Source: Reclinomonas americana ATCC 50394 (taxonomy: Eukaryota; Jakobida; Jakobea; Jakobida). Taken from it: a stretch of 25,860 bases of DNA. The stretch is taken from positions 1-25,860 of the forward strand of contig PS015106.1 in assembly GCA_048213135.1 (NCBI GenBank), given 5' to 3'. Both the position numbers and the translations under genes were made by a program. Under the pieces are notes generated by a model that saw only the letters and a program-made list of their open reading frames with translations, made no database searches and was not told the DNA's origin. How positions within the stretch are numbered: the first letter of the stretch is position 1; each line of letters begins with the position of its first letter. Of this stretch, positions 1 through 9,245 are shown piece by piece.

Positions 1-37
1 CGTTTCCTTTCCCATGCTCACCCTCACACCGTTGCAG

Positions 38-434
38 TTTTACGACGCCCAGAGCTCGGCGGCCTTTTTGAGTTTCGTGAATCTCCCAAAACTGAAGCCT
101 CCCTCGCCCACTCTTCTCACTTTCCTGACCCTACCTACAGACCGCGTGGCAAGACCACTCCTCATCCTCAACGCTCGTGACGACCCGCTCATCGACCCCA
201 AGCTGTTGCCGATTGATGAGCACCAAGCGAATCCCAATCTCATCTTTGCTGTCACCGAGTGGTGAGCCTGTGTGACTTGCAGTGGTGCTGTTGAGGAGAG
301 AGGAGTTGCTGACACACCACCACCGCCTGCGGAGTGGTGGACACGTGGGCTACCTGCAGGGTTTCAATAACGCGCGAACCTATGTCGACCGTGTGGCTGG
401 CGAGTTTTTCCACGCCGTACTGCAGTGCACATGA
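38..434 (+). CDS. ABHD1/3 / YheT-type alpha/beta hydrolase, C-terminal part (5' end outside window)
   Basis: Exons 38-261 and 335-434; the intron 262-334 has a GTGAGC donor and an AG acceptor, and a CAG acceptor at 35-37 probably precedes the first visible exon. The peptide starts FYDAQSSA, contains PLLILNARDDPL (strand plus catalytic-acid loop) and, only after splicing, reads GGHVGYLQG, which carries the catalytic His. It ends HAVLQCT before TGA at 432-434. The DDP then GGHxG order is that of the ABHD1/ABHD3/yeast Eht1/bacterial YheT family, serine hydrolases acting on esters or phospholipids. Oddity: about 17 extra Pro/Leu/Thr-rich residues lie between the helix and the ARDDP strand. They look intron-like, with a GT at 77 and an AG at 140, but that 64-nt segment is not a multiple of 3 and its removal would break the frame, so I kept it. 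The catalytic Ser lies off the window. Substrate unknown. Confidence 0.82.
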
Positions 435-500
435 GCCACACACACGGTTTTCCCCTCCCGTGAAAAAATGGATTGCTCAGCTGTTGTTTTTAATAACTTA
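435..500. other. 66-bp convergent spacer
   Basis: The spacer lies between the hydrolase stop (TGA, + strand) and the Sen34-like stop (TGA, - strand). It must hold both 3' ends. I see no canonical AATAAA signal in it. Confidence 0.6.
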
Positions 501-1254
501 TCATGACGCTGGCGGTGGAGTTGGTGACGTGGGTGGTATTGGCGGCATCTCTTCATCTGCCATTGTCATTTCTGCTGCTGCTGCCGCCGCCGCCGCTGTC
601 TTTTCCCCTGCCGGTGGTGGTGATGGCTCTTGTCGTGGCTGCTTGCGCTGTTTGCCAATCTCCAGCACACTGTGCTGATCCACCCACGGCACCCAGTCGA
701 ACTGGTGGTAGCACACTGTTGGTGCGGCGACACCCTCGCCCGGTACAATCTGTGCGTACACGAATCGCTTCCGAGCATTGTTGGCGACACGCGTGGCCGA
801 CAGCACCATCGGCAACTCCACGGTATCGCCTTCGCACAGGCGCACAATGTAGGCCGCGTGGAACTCACTCGGTGGACCTACATCAAGGGATGAGACACCG
901 TCTTGCGGATTGCATACGTGATAATGGAGTGTGCCGCACCATAGTACACCAAGAAGTCGCCTCCAAACATGTCGCCTGCGGTGACATACAAGCCGCGTTC
1001 CCACAGATCACGATACACCACGAGCCGCCGCCTCTCCAACTCACTCAGTTCTGTGGCGATCAAGGTGGTGAGTGAGTGTGAATAGACACTGGGAAACAAA
1101 AAAGATTGACGTCGATCGCACCAAGTTCGCCGAGACGCAGTGGTGGTGGTTCAGACACGTCCTTTTCGTGCCACTGGACAGCGTCCATCAGGCTGATGAA
1201 ACCTGTGGTGAGAGAAAACAGGAAACAAGTGAGATAACTCTGTGTCATCGTCAT
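501..1254 (-). CDS. tRNA-splicing endonuclease subunit Sen34-like (TSEN34), catalytic
   Basis: Exons on the minus strand are 1254-1122 (start tentative), 1050-940 and 877-501, about 206 aa. The joined sequence carries VVYRDLWERGLYVTAGDMFGG, then DFLVYYG|PPSEFHAAYIV. These match the Sen34 catalytic fold, with the general-base Tyr in LVY, the His in EFH and the Lys in NNARKRFVYAQ. Splicing 878-939 is needed to join LVYY to the His. Sen34 cleaves the 3' splice site of intron-containing pre-tRNAs within the Sen2/34/15/54 complex. The N-terminal half is much shorter than in animals, and the start ATG at 1254 is uncertain: an AG acceptor at 1203-1204 could instead mark an exon boundary. About 60 residues after the fold are low complexity, with an Ala run and a PPxPP-rich end. 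Convergent with the hydrolase. Confidence 0.8.
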
Positions 1255-1260
1255 GAGTTG

Positions 1261-1745
1261 ATTGAGTTGTCTCTCGTTTCCCAGATCGCCAATGAGCAGA
1301 GCTGTTCCTAATCAGCAGCGATGCTGTCTCTCCTCTCTTCTCACGCAGAAGTGTCTCTCGTTTTCTATGATCGTCATCTCACATTCTTTCAACACAAGCT
1401 GCTGTTCTTAGTCAGCTGCGATGCTGTCTCTCATCTACGGGAGCCTCTGTTCTCACGAGCGAGCTGTTGGGTATTGTCTCTCGTTTCAAGATCGTCAACG
1501 CGCATTCTTCCAATCCAGGCTGCTGTTCTCAGTCAGCTGCGATGCTGTCTCTCATCTACGGAAGTCTCTCTTCTCACAAGGAAGCTGTTGGGGTTTCAAA
1601 GATCGTCAACGCGCATTCTTCCAATCCAGGCTGCTGTTCCTGATCATCTGCGACACGATGAAAGGATGCTCCGAAAGGGCGAGTTGTCTCGTTTCAAAGA
1701 TCGCCAACGTATCTCGTATCAACAAGGACAGCTGCTCCTTAGCAA
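1261..1745. repeat. Degenerate tandem repeat, about 100-121-bp unit, 4-5 copies
   Basis: A recurring core (GCTGTTCxxAxTCAGCxGCGATG) occurs near 1301, 1401, 1522 and 1633, spaced 100, 121 and 111 bp. A second block (TCTCGTTTCAAAGATCGTCAAC and variants) recurs near 1266, 1353, 1474, 1596 and 1687. Copies 2-4 are the most alike, sharing for example the block GCGCATTCTTCCAATCCAGG. Long plus-strand ORFs cross the array, but the unit length is not a multiple of three and the peptide repeat shifts frame, so I do not call a gene. The array sits just upstream of the Sen34-like start. Confidence 0.8.
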
Positions 1746-1847
1746 CCATGAGTAGACAGAGATCGACTGCCTTCTGACAACAGCTGCATGAAACGAACCA
1801 GTGTCACGTACCAGCGCTCATTCTCTTCCCTTCCCTCCCCTCCCCTC

Positions 1848-2130
<283 letters not shown>

Positions 2131-2358
2131 AAGAGTGTTCGCGTCTCTCTCTCCCTTCCCCTCCCCCCCGTCCCTCCCTCCCCCCTGCCTCCCTCCCTCC
2201 CACCACACACGCACCTTTCTCCTTGAAGATAAACACCGAGTTGTCTGCCTGCCGAAAAGCGTGCATTCTCCTCCAACTCGTCTTCTCTCGCCCGACTCTC
2301 CAAATTCACGATTTGATTGGTCGGCTAACGTTCTTGTCTTTGTGTGAGAGCGCGCGCG
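2131..2358 (+). promoter_or_regulatory. Probable 5' region of the F-box/LRR/MOB gene
   Basis: This non-coding stretch precedes the chosen ATG. It is pyrimidine-rich to 2212 and mixed after that. It includes TTGATTGG at about 2313-2320, an inverted-CCAAT-like element (ATTGG is the reverse complement of CCAAT). No TATA box is evident. Assignment is by position only. Confidence 0.3.
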
Positions 2359-2526
2359 ATGGATCGGTTGGCGGTGCAAGGCCGTCGTCTTGCTGATCGG
2401 TGAGTGCACTGTGTCTATGCCTGTCTGCGCGCCTCCTCTCTCTGTGTGCGCGTTTGTGTGTTTGTGTGTGTTTGAAGATGGCTGTTGTCTGCGGGGCGAG
2501 ATGTCACACACACTTGCTCTCACTTG

Positions 2527-2558
<32 letters not shown>

Positions 2559-3199
2559 CACTTGTCTGTGCACGCGCGTGTCGCTCTCTCTTGTGCTGTC
2601 TTGCGCGTGCGTGTGTGTGTGTGTGGTTTGTGGTTGCGTGCCGTCCGTTGACTTAGGCGCGCTCTCTTGTGTGTGTGTGTGTCTCTCTCTCACTCTCTCT
2701 CTTACACTCACAGAGGAAGCAATGGAGCAGCCGCGGGTCTGACTGTCGATGCAATGGGAATTGTGCCGGCGGCGGTTCCACTTGGCGCACGATCCGCCGA
2801 AGACGTGGATCTGGTGTGATCACACACACACACACACACACACCTCTCTCTCCCCCTCACCCTCTCACTGACTCTCTCTCTCTCTCTCATTCATCGTCAG
2901 CCTGACTTGGAGCTCGCTGCGGAGGATGAAGCAGCGGGCCCTGTGGAGCCTTTTCTGTTGCCTCCGGAGCTTGTCAGTCACATGCTGTCGTTCCTCTCGC
3001 AAGACGAGTGTCTGGCGTCGCCAGTGCGAGTGTGTCGCGAGTGGCAGGCGATTGTGTTGGAGCCGCACTTTTATTCTCGAACCAATTTGCCCTTCAAGCT
3101 GCTGTCGGTGACGGCGTTGGAGAAGATTGTGCAGCATGCGACCGTGCCCATGTCGCGACAGTGTCTCCTCCGATCGTTTGTGGTCTTTGGCAAGGTGCG

Positions 3200-3237
<38 letters not shown>

Positions 3238-5272
3238 TAGGGAGGGAGAGCGGGCGTAGGCGAGCGGCTCAATTGTGCTTGTTTNNNNNNNNNNNNNNNN
3301 NNNNNNNNNNNNNNNNNNNNNNNNNNNNNNNNNNNNNNNNNNNNNNNNNNNNNNNNNNNNNNNNNNNNNNNNNNNNNNNNNNNNNNNNNNNNNNNNNNNN
3401 NNNNNNNNNNNNNNNNNNNNNNNNNNNNNNNNNNNNNNNNNNNNNNNNNNNNNNNNNNNNNNNNNNNNNNNNNNNNNNNNNNNNNNNNNNNNNNNNNNNN
3501 NNNNNNNNNNNNNNNNNNNNNNNNNNNNNNNNNNNNNNNNNNNNNNNNNNNNNNNNNNNNNNNNNNNNNNNNNNNNNNNNNNNNNNNNNNNNNNNNNNNN
3601 NNNNNNNNNNNNNNNNNNNNNNNNNNNNNNNNNNNNNNNNNNNNNNNNNNNNNNNNNNNNNNNNNNNNNNNNNNNNNNNNNNNNNNNNNNNNNNNNNNNN
3701 NNNNNNNNNNNNNNNNNNNNNNNNNNNNNNNNNNNNNNNNNNNNNNNNNNNNNNNNNNNNNNNNNNNNNNNNNNNNNNNNNNNNNNNNNNNNNNNNNNNN
3801 NNNNNNNNNNNNNNNNNNNNNNNNNNNNNNNNNNNNNNNNNNNNNNNNNNNNNNNNNNNNNNNNNNNNNNNNNNNNNNNNNNNNNNNNNNNNNNNNNNNN
3901 NNNNNATTTTTCTTATTCCCGCCCTTTTTCGCCGTCTCCCTCACTGTTTTCCCCCGTTTTTCCACACACACGCAGGCTGGTGAGGCGGGCTACAGAGAGT
4001 TTGCGGATGAGCCGGGGCACAACGGGTCGGGCTCGCGCGTGGATCCTGTGCAAGAGTGGAGCACGTCCTCGTCGGAGGAGGACATGTCGCAGGGTGAGGA
4101 TTTGGATGAGGATGCCGACGAGTTGATGGTGGAAGATGATTCTGCGTCGGAGCCGGGTCGCTGGCAATCACTGCTGGAGGAGCTGCGAGTGTGCATGTGT
4201 GTCAAGCTGCACGACATCACACCGCTGCTGTACTGTGAGAACTTGCACTTTGTGGATCTCGCACACACCTCCATCAACAATGTCGCGGCACTGGCCGCCT
4301 GCACGCGACTGCAGAAGATCTACGTGCGCAACACCGCCGTCACCGATGTGGGACCGCTGCGCAATTGCCCGCTGCTGCGCACAGTCGACATTGCGGGCAC
4401 GGCCGTGATGGACATTAGTCCGCTCGCCTCGTGCCCCGACATTGTCAAGTTTGACCTGTCGTCCACGCGCGTGTCGAGCCTGGAGCCGCTCACGTGCATG
4501 CCCAGAGTGCGCAAGCTGATGCTGAGCAACACTCCCATCACGGTGTGTTTGGCCACATGTCTTTTGGCTGACTCCTTTCATTTTCTATTGGCGCTCACGT
4601 TTCACGCACAGGATTTGAGGCCGCTGCGCTCGTGCCAGAATCTGGCCAAGATCGACGTCAGCCGTACTCGCATCGAGTCACTCGAACCGCTGCACGGTCT
4701 CACCCAGCTGCGCTTTGTGGTGTGCTCCTACACGGTGATTCGCGATGTGCAGCCACTGGTGGGCGCACCCGAGTTGTCGTACGTCGATGTGGGATCGACG
4801 CAGGTGAGCGAGGCATTTATTACTTCACTTGGAAAAAAGCACTGACCTGGTGCTCCAATCGCAGGTCACGGATGTCAACGAGTTGGTGGCCTCGTGTCCA
4901 CGACTGCGCATGATTGATGTGTCGTCGTCTGGCGTGACCAGTGTCGACGTTTCACGAGCCCGACAGAATGTGCGCGTACGAGGAGTGCTGCGCCGCGAGT
5001 GGGGCCGCGAGACGTCGAGCTACGATGCCACGTTGACGCCGACGGCGCGCGCCGAGTACCAGCGTTTGCGCGATATCGGCTGCAGCGAGGAGGCCATCAC
5101 GAGGCGAGTGTGGGAACGACCACAGCACGTCGAAGTCGGCGATTGGCTCGCCGCCAACGTGGCATTCTTCTTTGAGCGCTGCATCTTGCTGTTCCAGTCG
5201 GTGTCGGCTCACTGCCGCGACGACACGTGCCTGCAGATGATGGGCAGTGTGCAGTTTCGTCGGTTGCCTGTT

Positions 5273-5325
<53 letters not shown>

Positions 5326-5794
5326 CCATCTGTGTTTGTAACGCATGTGTCTCCCTATCTTTCTCCTTCTCGGCAGCCACGAGTACTTGTGGAGCGACGG
5401 CAAGAATGTGAAGCGTCCAGTGCGCATGTCGGCACCGGCCTACATCAACTCGCTCTTCACGTGGATCAACAATCAGCTGTGCGATCAGCGCGTGTTTGGC
5501 AACTACGAGAAGAAGCGTTTCTACGATGCGGTCAAGTACATTTTCCGCCGCATGCTGCGCGTGCTGGCGCACATTAACTTTGTGCACATGCAACATCTCG
5601 ACTTGATACAGTTGCGTGGCGTGTGCTTTTTCCCGCCTCTCGCCGGCGAAGAGTCTAATCCTGTGTGCAGGAAGCGACGAGAGTTCCTCTACACGCTGCA
5701 GCACTTTGTGCAGCTGTGTGAGCGCTACAAGTTGATTTCGGATCGCGCCGACTACGACCCGGTACTGGTGCTCGTGCAGCAGTGGCTCTCGTAG
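2359..5794 (+). CDS. F-box - leucine-rich repeat - MOB domain fusion protein
   Basis: Exons 2359-2399, 2714-2813, 2901-3194, [621-N gap in the intron], 3976-4542, 4612-4803, 4865-5262, 5377-5622, 5671-5794; 653 residues visible. F-box at residues ~63-100 (LLPPELVSHMLSFLSQDE... CREW). An acidic linker follows. About nine 22-24-residue LRRs lie at ~222-426 (pattern L..C..L..IDVSRTxIxSLEPL). The C-terminal ~165 residues are a MOB/phocein domain: VGDWLAANVAFFFER, then HEYLWSDGKNVKRP and SAPAYINSLFTWI. The zinc ligands are kept: Cys codons 5213 and 5228 (C-x4-C), His codons 5570 and 5585 (H-x4-H). The last LRR and the MOB N-terminus share exon 4865-5262, so that fusion is direct. The F-box link crosses the gap but intron phase (0) agrees. 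F-boxes bind Skp1 in SCF ubiquitin ligases; MOBs activate NDR/LATS kinases. The 48-nt intron 5623-5670 is in frame and could be retained. Confidence 0.88.
2400..2713 (+). other. Microsatellite-filled first intron of the F-box/LRR/MOB gene
   Basis: The intron runs from GTGAGT to CACTCACAG. It holds (CA)n at about 2527-2560, (GT)n at about 2607-2624 and 2669-2682, and CT runs before the acceptor. The CA and GT blocks are complementary and could pair in the pre-mRNA. The next two introns (2814-2900 and the start of 3195-3975) also begin with (CA)n. Confidence 0.75.
3285..3905. other. Assembly gap, 621 N
   Basis: A run of N inside the intron between the F-box exon (ends 3194) and the LRR exon (starts 3976). 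It follows a (CA)n tract and could hide one or more exons of the fusion gene. Confidence 0.99.
5263..5376 (+). other. Intron splitting the MOB zinc-binding region, with (CT)n
   Basis: Donor GTTGCC, acceptor CGGCAG. It contains about 24 CT units at 5275-5322. Joining CG|C across it gives QFRRHEYLWSDG, the expected MOB sequence, which supports the unusual donor. Confidence 0.75.
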
Positions 5795-6209
5795 TGGGGT
5801 GGGGAAAGAGGCGGGCGTGTGAAGGAGAACGTGTGGTCAGATGTGTGTGTCCGTGCCGGCAGCAGCCGGCCGTGATCCAGCGACTCTGTTCCTTTTTGTC
5901 TTCCACGTCACGGGAGGGGACAAGCCGCGCGCACGCGCGCGTGCGTGTGCCGTCTCCAAATCTACTCAAAAGTGTTATTATTTCCTTTGTCTCTCGTTTG
6001 TCTGTCTGTGTGTTGTGTGTGTGTGTTTGCATTGTATCTGTGTAATGGTTGGCGAATGTGTTTTTGCGCTGAGTAAAGACAGCGCGACGATGTGCAGAAA
6101 ATGGTACAAGCATTTCTGTTTCACTTGTGGATGAGAGATGCGGGGGAAGGAGGGGAAGGGGGAGGGTGATGTGTGGAGGGGGAGGGAGATGGTGGCGGGT
6201 CAGCCAGTC
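5795..6209. other. Convergent spacer with alternating purine-pyrimidine tract
   Basis: This 415-bp region lies between the MOB-fusion stop and the ENY2 stop and holds both 3' untranslated ends. I see no supported gene. At 5926-5950 there is a GC/AC alternating tract with a perfect 16-nt palindrome at 5930-5945 (CGCACGCGCGCGTGCG). A GT-rich block follows at 6007-6026, then G/A-rich sequence from about 6140 to 6190. Confidence 0.6.
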
Positions 6210-7614
6210 TCAGACTTCCGCGATGAAGTTGCGTATCCGCTCCAGCAGCTCCTGCTTCACTTCCTCAGGCACCGACGCTGCGGCGGAGAAGGGGGGAATG
6301 TGAGAAAGGGGGTGGGGGAAGGGGAAGGGGGAAAGGGGGAAAGGCTGAGGTGCTGTTCGTGGAGGAGTTTATCAAGCAATCTTACAAGCGTGCAACATTG
6401 ACTAGTCTGCGGGTCTTCTCCGACTGCGGCGTATCTCTTCATGGCTGACAAAGGCACTCCGCGACACCCAACGTCTCACACTTTCATCTCTGGCATTCTC
6501 TGTTCATCAAAACAGCGAGGGCACTCTGCATTCCCTTGCGACAGCAACCCCTGCGACATCAACCTCTGGCGTTCTCTGTTCCTGAATCAGGTGACTTGCT
6601 TTCTTCTAATTACTAAAGGCGCAAGAATCAAGGGCATCAAGGCCGCGGCTCAGCAGCATTGCGTAGTCTCTCTCTCTCTGCTCCTGAATGCATCAAACCA
6701 GAAAGGGTGTCTTGCTTTCTCCTTGTTGACAAACAGCGCAAGACTCAAGGGCATCAAGGCCGCGGCTCAGTAGTGCTGCACCTCTCTCTCTCCCTCTCCC
6801 TCTCTCTCACTCTGAGCGTGATTGGCAAGGGTACTCTACTCTCCCTGTTGACCTTGCACATCAATCTTCGGGTTCTGCCCCGCTCTCCGTCTCTGCGTTC
6901 TCTTTTCGCGCACCAGTCGACGCAGCAAGGGCACTCTGCACTCCCCTGGATGGCAAGCAACAGGATGCAACATCAACGTCTCACTCGTTTCGAAACACCT
7001 CTCTCGCGCTCTCATTCTGAATGCATCGATGCAGCAGGGGCACCAAGGCCACNNNNNNNNNNNNNNNNNNNNGGCTCATCTCATTCTCCTCTCAAGCGCA
7101 ACACACGCCCCTGTCACTCCACGCACCCTCTCCCTCCCTCCCAACTCCCTGCTCTCTCTCTCTCTCTCTCTGACAGAGTCGGCACGCAACATCGTCCAAA
7201 CGGCGTGATCTCCGACACCAAATCATCCACCGTCGTCGCCTCCAATCCCTTCGACTTGATCACCTCTGCACACACACGCACACACATCAACACTCACTCA
7301 CTCTCTCTTACACAGACAAAACTCAAGAAAAACAAAACGCAACGTTTGCAATGCTGCTTCAAACTGTCTCTCCATCCACTCTCCCGCAAGCGAACCTCCA
7401 GCAGCTCCTTCAACCTAAACACACACACAAACACACACGCGCGTGAGATCAAAGTGACTTTCAACTCACACTTGCTCTCACTTTTCTCTCCACTCTCTCT
7501 CACACTCACTCACCGATCAAGCTCGCCGGTCTCCGCAAGCTTCTCATAGATCGTTTGCCGCACTTGCTGCTCTCGTTGTTTGCGCTCTCCCAGTGTGTCC
7601 ATGGCCAAAGTCAT
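6210..7614 (-). CDS. ENY2: ENY2/Sus1 family protein (SAGA DUB module / TREX-2)
   Basis: Four minus-strand exons: 7614-7514, 7414-7344, 7265-7191 and 6277-6210; 104 aa, against about 101 in animals. The spliced protein reads [16 protein letters not shown], then [20 protein letters not shown], then [28 protein letters not shown] and [20 protein letters not shown]. Each segment lines up with ENY2/Sus1 helices in order, and all joins keep phase. ENY2 links the SAGA histone H2B deubiquitinase module to the TREX-2 mRNA export complex at the nuclear pore. Introns 2 and 3 both use the donor GTTGCG. Intron 3 (6278-7190, 913 nt) is far longer than its neighbours and is full of repeats plus a 20-N gap. 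Start ATG at 7614; an in-frame ATG at 7602 is the alternative. The gene shares a 44-bp divergent promoter with the FYVE-PH gene. Confidence 0.92.
6440..7052. repeat. Degenerate tandem repeats inside ENY2 intron 3, about 117-bp unit
   Basis: The 33-bp block beginning GCGCAAGA(A/C)TCAAGGGC and ending GCCGCGGCTCAG occurs at 6619 and 6736, 117 bp apart. Looser copies of GGGCACTCTGCA(T/C)TCCC occur at about 6510 and 6928, and TCCTGAATGCATC-like blocks at about 6683 and 7014. CT runs (6662-6680, 6781-6812) separate the units. A 20-N gap at 7053 interrupts the array. No coding function is likely; it sits in the antisense orientation within an intron. Confidence 0.75.
7053..7072. other. Assembly gap, 20 N
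   Basis: Placeholder-length gap in the repeat array within ENY2 intron 3. The true size is unknown. Confidence 0.95.
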
Positions 7615-7658
7615 CGTATCAGTTGATCGCCGATCCACCACCCCTCACTTCAACTCCT
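7615..7658. promoter_or_regulatory. 44-bp bidirectional start-to-start region (ENY2 / FYVE-PH)
   Basis: Only 44 bp separate the ENY2 ATG (7614, minus) from the FYVE-PH ATG (7659, plus). Both 5' untranslated regions and the core promoter elements must overlap each other or the opposite coding sequence. It contains GATCGCCGATC, a short imperfect palindrome, and a CCACCACCCC block. Confidence 0.6.
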
Positions 7659-8665
7659 ATGGCTGAGACGGCGGCGGCGGCGGCTGCGGCTGCGGCTGCG
7701 GCTGTCGACTCGCTGCTCCCGCCACTGGACGCGCCACAGTGGGTGCCCGACAGCGCCGTCATCCACTGCTATGCCTGTCACCGCGAGTTCACCTTTTTCC
7801 GACGCAAGGTCTGCACACACACTCTCTCTCACATACGCACAACAGAGAGAAACAAGCGCGCGCACGATGCACTGAGAAGAAAGGCAGAGGGGCGGGGCGA
7901 GGGAGTTTGTGATGGTCATCTCTCATCACTCACTCACACACACGCACAGCACCACTGTCGCCGCTGTGGCATGATCTTCTGCGGCGACTGCACGCCACAT
8001 CGACTGGTGATCCCGCGTCTTGTCGGCACCGGGTGCGATGTGGCACCCGTGCGCACGTGTGACACATGTCGACGTCGATGTGAGGAGGAGGAGGTGCTCG
8101 AGTCGCAGCATCTGCTCTTCTTGGCCGAGGGCGGCAAGTTGGAGTTGGAGGTCTCGCATGGCTATGTGCCGGCGATGAGAAAGGTGGGGTTGATTGATTG
8201 GTGGGCGCAAGTGCGGAGAGAGAGCTGACTGACTGTGCCATGATAGGTGTATGCGCGTGTCGACTCGTACATGTGCTTGATGTGGACGTCGAACCATGGG
8301 AGTGGAGGCAGTCGCGAGTCGCGAGTACCACTCAACGAAGTCCGCAGTGTGATTGCGGAGGAGAGCGGTGCGTTGATTCCGGATCTTCAATGCATTATTT
8401 GCCTCGGTGTATTCAAATACTTTCGTGCATAGATCGCGAGTTTGTGGTCAACACGATGGGTGGTGAGCGGTTCCACTTCCGTGCCAACTCGGTCGATGAT
8501 GCAGCGCGGTGGGTGTCGGCGTTGCAGTCGGTCTCCAAGTATCTGCGCACGGAGAAGCAGCAAAAGGAGCAGCAGTTGCTGAAGCAGCAGCAACAGCACT
8601 CGGTAGATGATCGGGCCACACATGGTGTGGATGGGGAGGCGACGAGCGATGGTGGGCTCAGATAG
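7659..8665 (+). CDS. FYVE zinc finger - PH domain protein
   Basis: Exons 7659-7808, 7950-8183, 8247-8367 and 8433-8665; 245 aa. After an Ala-rich N-terminus, WVPDSAVIHCYACHREFTFF leads into RRK|HHCRRCGMIFCGDC and later VRTCDTC. These are the WxxD, basic R(R/K)HHCRxCG and RxC motifs of a classical FYVE domain (residues ~28-97), which binds PI3P on endosomes. The first intron splits the basic motif, so splicing is required. Residues ~115-215 look like a PH domain, with the C-terminal helix DDAARWVSALQSV. The tail is Gln-rich. Intron 7809-7949 is open in frame, so retention would add 47 residues and destroy the FYVE motif. The role is probably endosomal PI3P-dependent membrane or signalling function; partners are unknown. 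Confidence 0.88.
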
Positions 8666-9245
8666 ACGGTGGGGGAGGTGATGTTTCTGTACAGAGAAAA
8701 CGGGAGAGTGTTTTGTTGCGATTGAAGAGGTATTGGTTTATGTTCTCTGCCTGTGTGCTTGGAGACGACGGTGGCGGTGATCGTGAGTGTCGATGAGCGA
8801 TGATTGGCACAGATAGATTATGACTGAGGTATCTGTACGGAGAGTGCTTTGTTACGATGTATGTTCTCCTTCTGTGCGCTTGGAGACGATAGTCGGCGGT
8901 GATCACCATCGTCGATGAGCGATGATGGGCGTCGTATCCCAGCGCAAGGAAGGAGAGAACAGCAATCTACTGTACCGTTTCAGTTGCGGACACAGTACAG
9001 ATGCATCCATCATCCATCAAAGCCCGCGGCGATCAGGAGTGGCGATGGCGATGACGGACTCCAGTAGACAGTGGAATGTCTGCAATTCAGACGGCATTGA
9101 TTACTAATCTCCTTCTGTGCGCTTGGAGACGACTGCAGCGGTCGACAAGCGACGACGGGCTCAAATAGAAGGCGGTTGTATTGCGATTGATTTCACGATC
9201 TCTCATTTGTGTGTCGTGCTCACTTGTCGCGCTTGGAGACAAAGC
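8620..9245. repeat. Degenerate tandem repeat, ~120-bp unit, overlapping both flanking gene ends
   Basis: The core TGTGCGCTTGGAGACGA recurs at 8753, 8873, 9116 and 9226 (spacings 120, 243 and 110, so one unit between is eroded). A second block, CGATGAGCGATGATGGGC and variants, recurs at about 8641, 8791, 8911 and 9144; the copies at 8641 and 9144 continue as CTCA(G/A)ATAGA. The first copy of the second block lies in the last codons and stop of the FYVE-PH gene. The last copy of the first core lies in the last codons of the YhhN gene (encoding SKRDK on the other strand). No gene is supported within 8666-9219. Confidence 0.75.

Noticed and set aside
1321-1755. 144-codon plus-strand ORF across the first tandem array
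   Set aside because: The DNA unit is not a multiple of three, the repeated peptide changes frame, and no family resemblance exists. It is a product of the repeat.
5623-5670. Retaining the 48-nt segment in the MOB domain as coding
   Set aside because: It is in frame and possible, but the segment has GT and a TGTGCAG acceptor, and its removal gives a better MOB alignment. I noted it as an alternative only.
6257-6457. Minus-strand exon starting [10 protein letters not shown] before the last ENY2 exon
   Set aside because: Splicing from its GTAAGA donor at 6384 into the last exon leaves an in-frame stop. ENY2 similarity instead joins the exon ending at 7191.
7593-8228. Reading the FYVE gene as one exon through the first two introns
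   Set aside because: The frame is open, but the insert would split the RRKHHCRRCG motif. GT-AG sites and phase support splicing.
8620-9245. CRISPR array or mobile element
   Set aside because: The units are degenerate, directly adjacent, ~120 bp, without constant short repeats, spacers, terminal inverted repeats or transposase genes.
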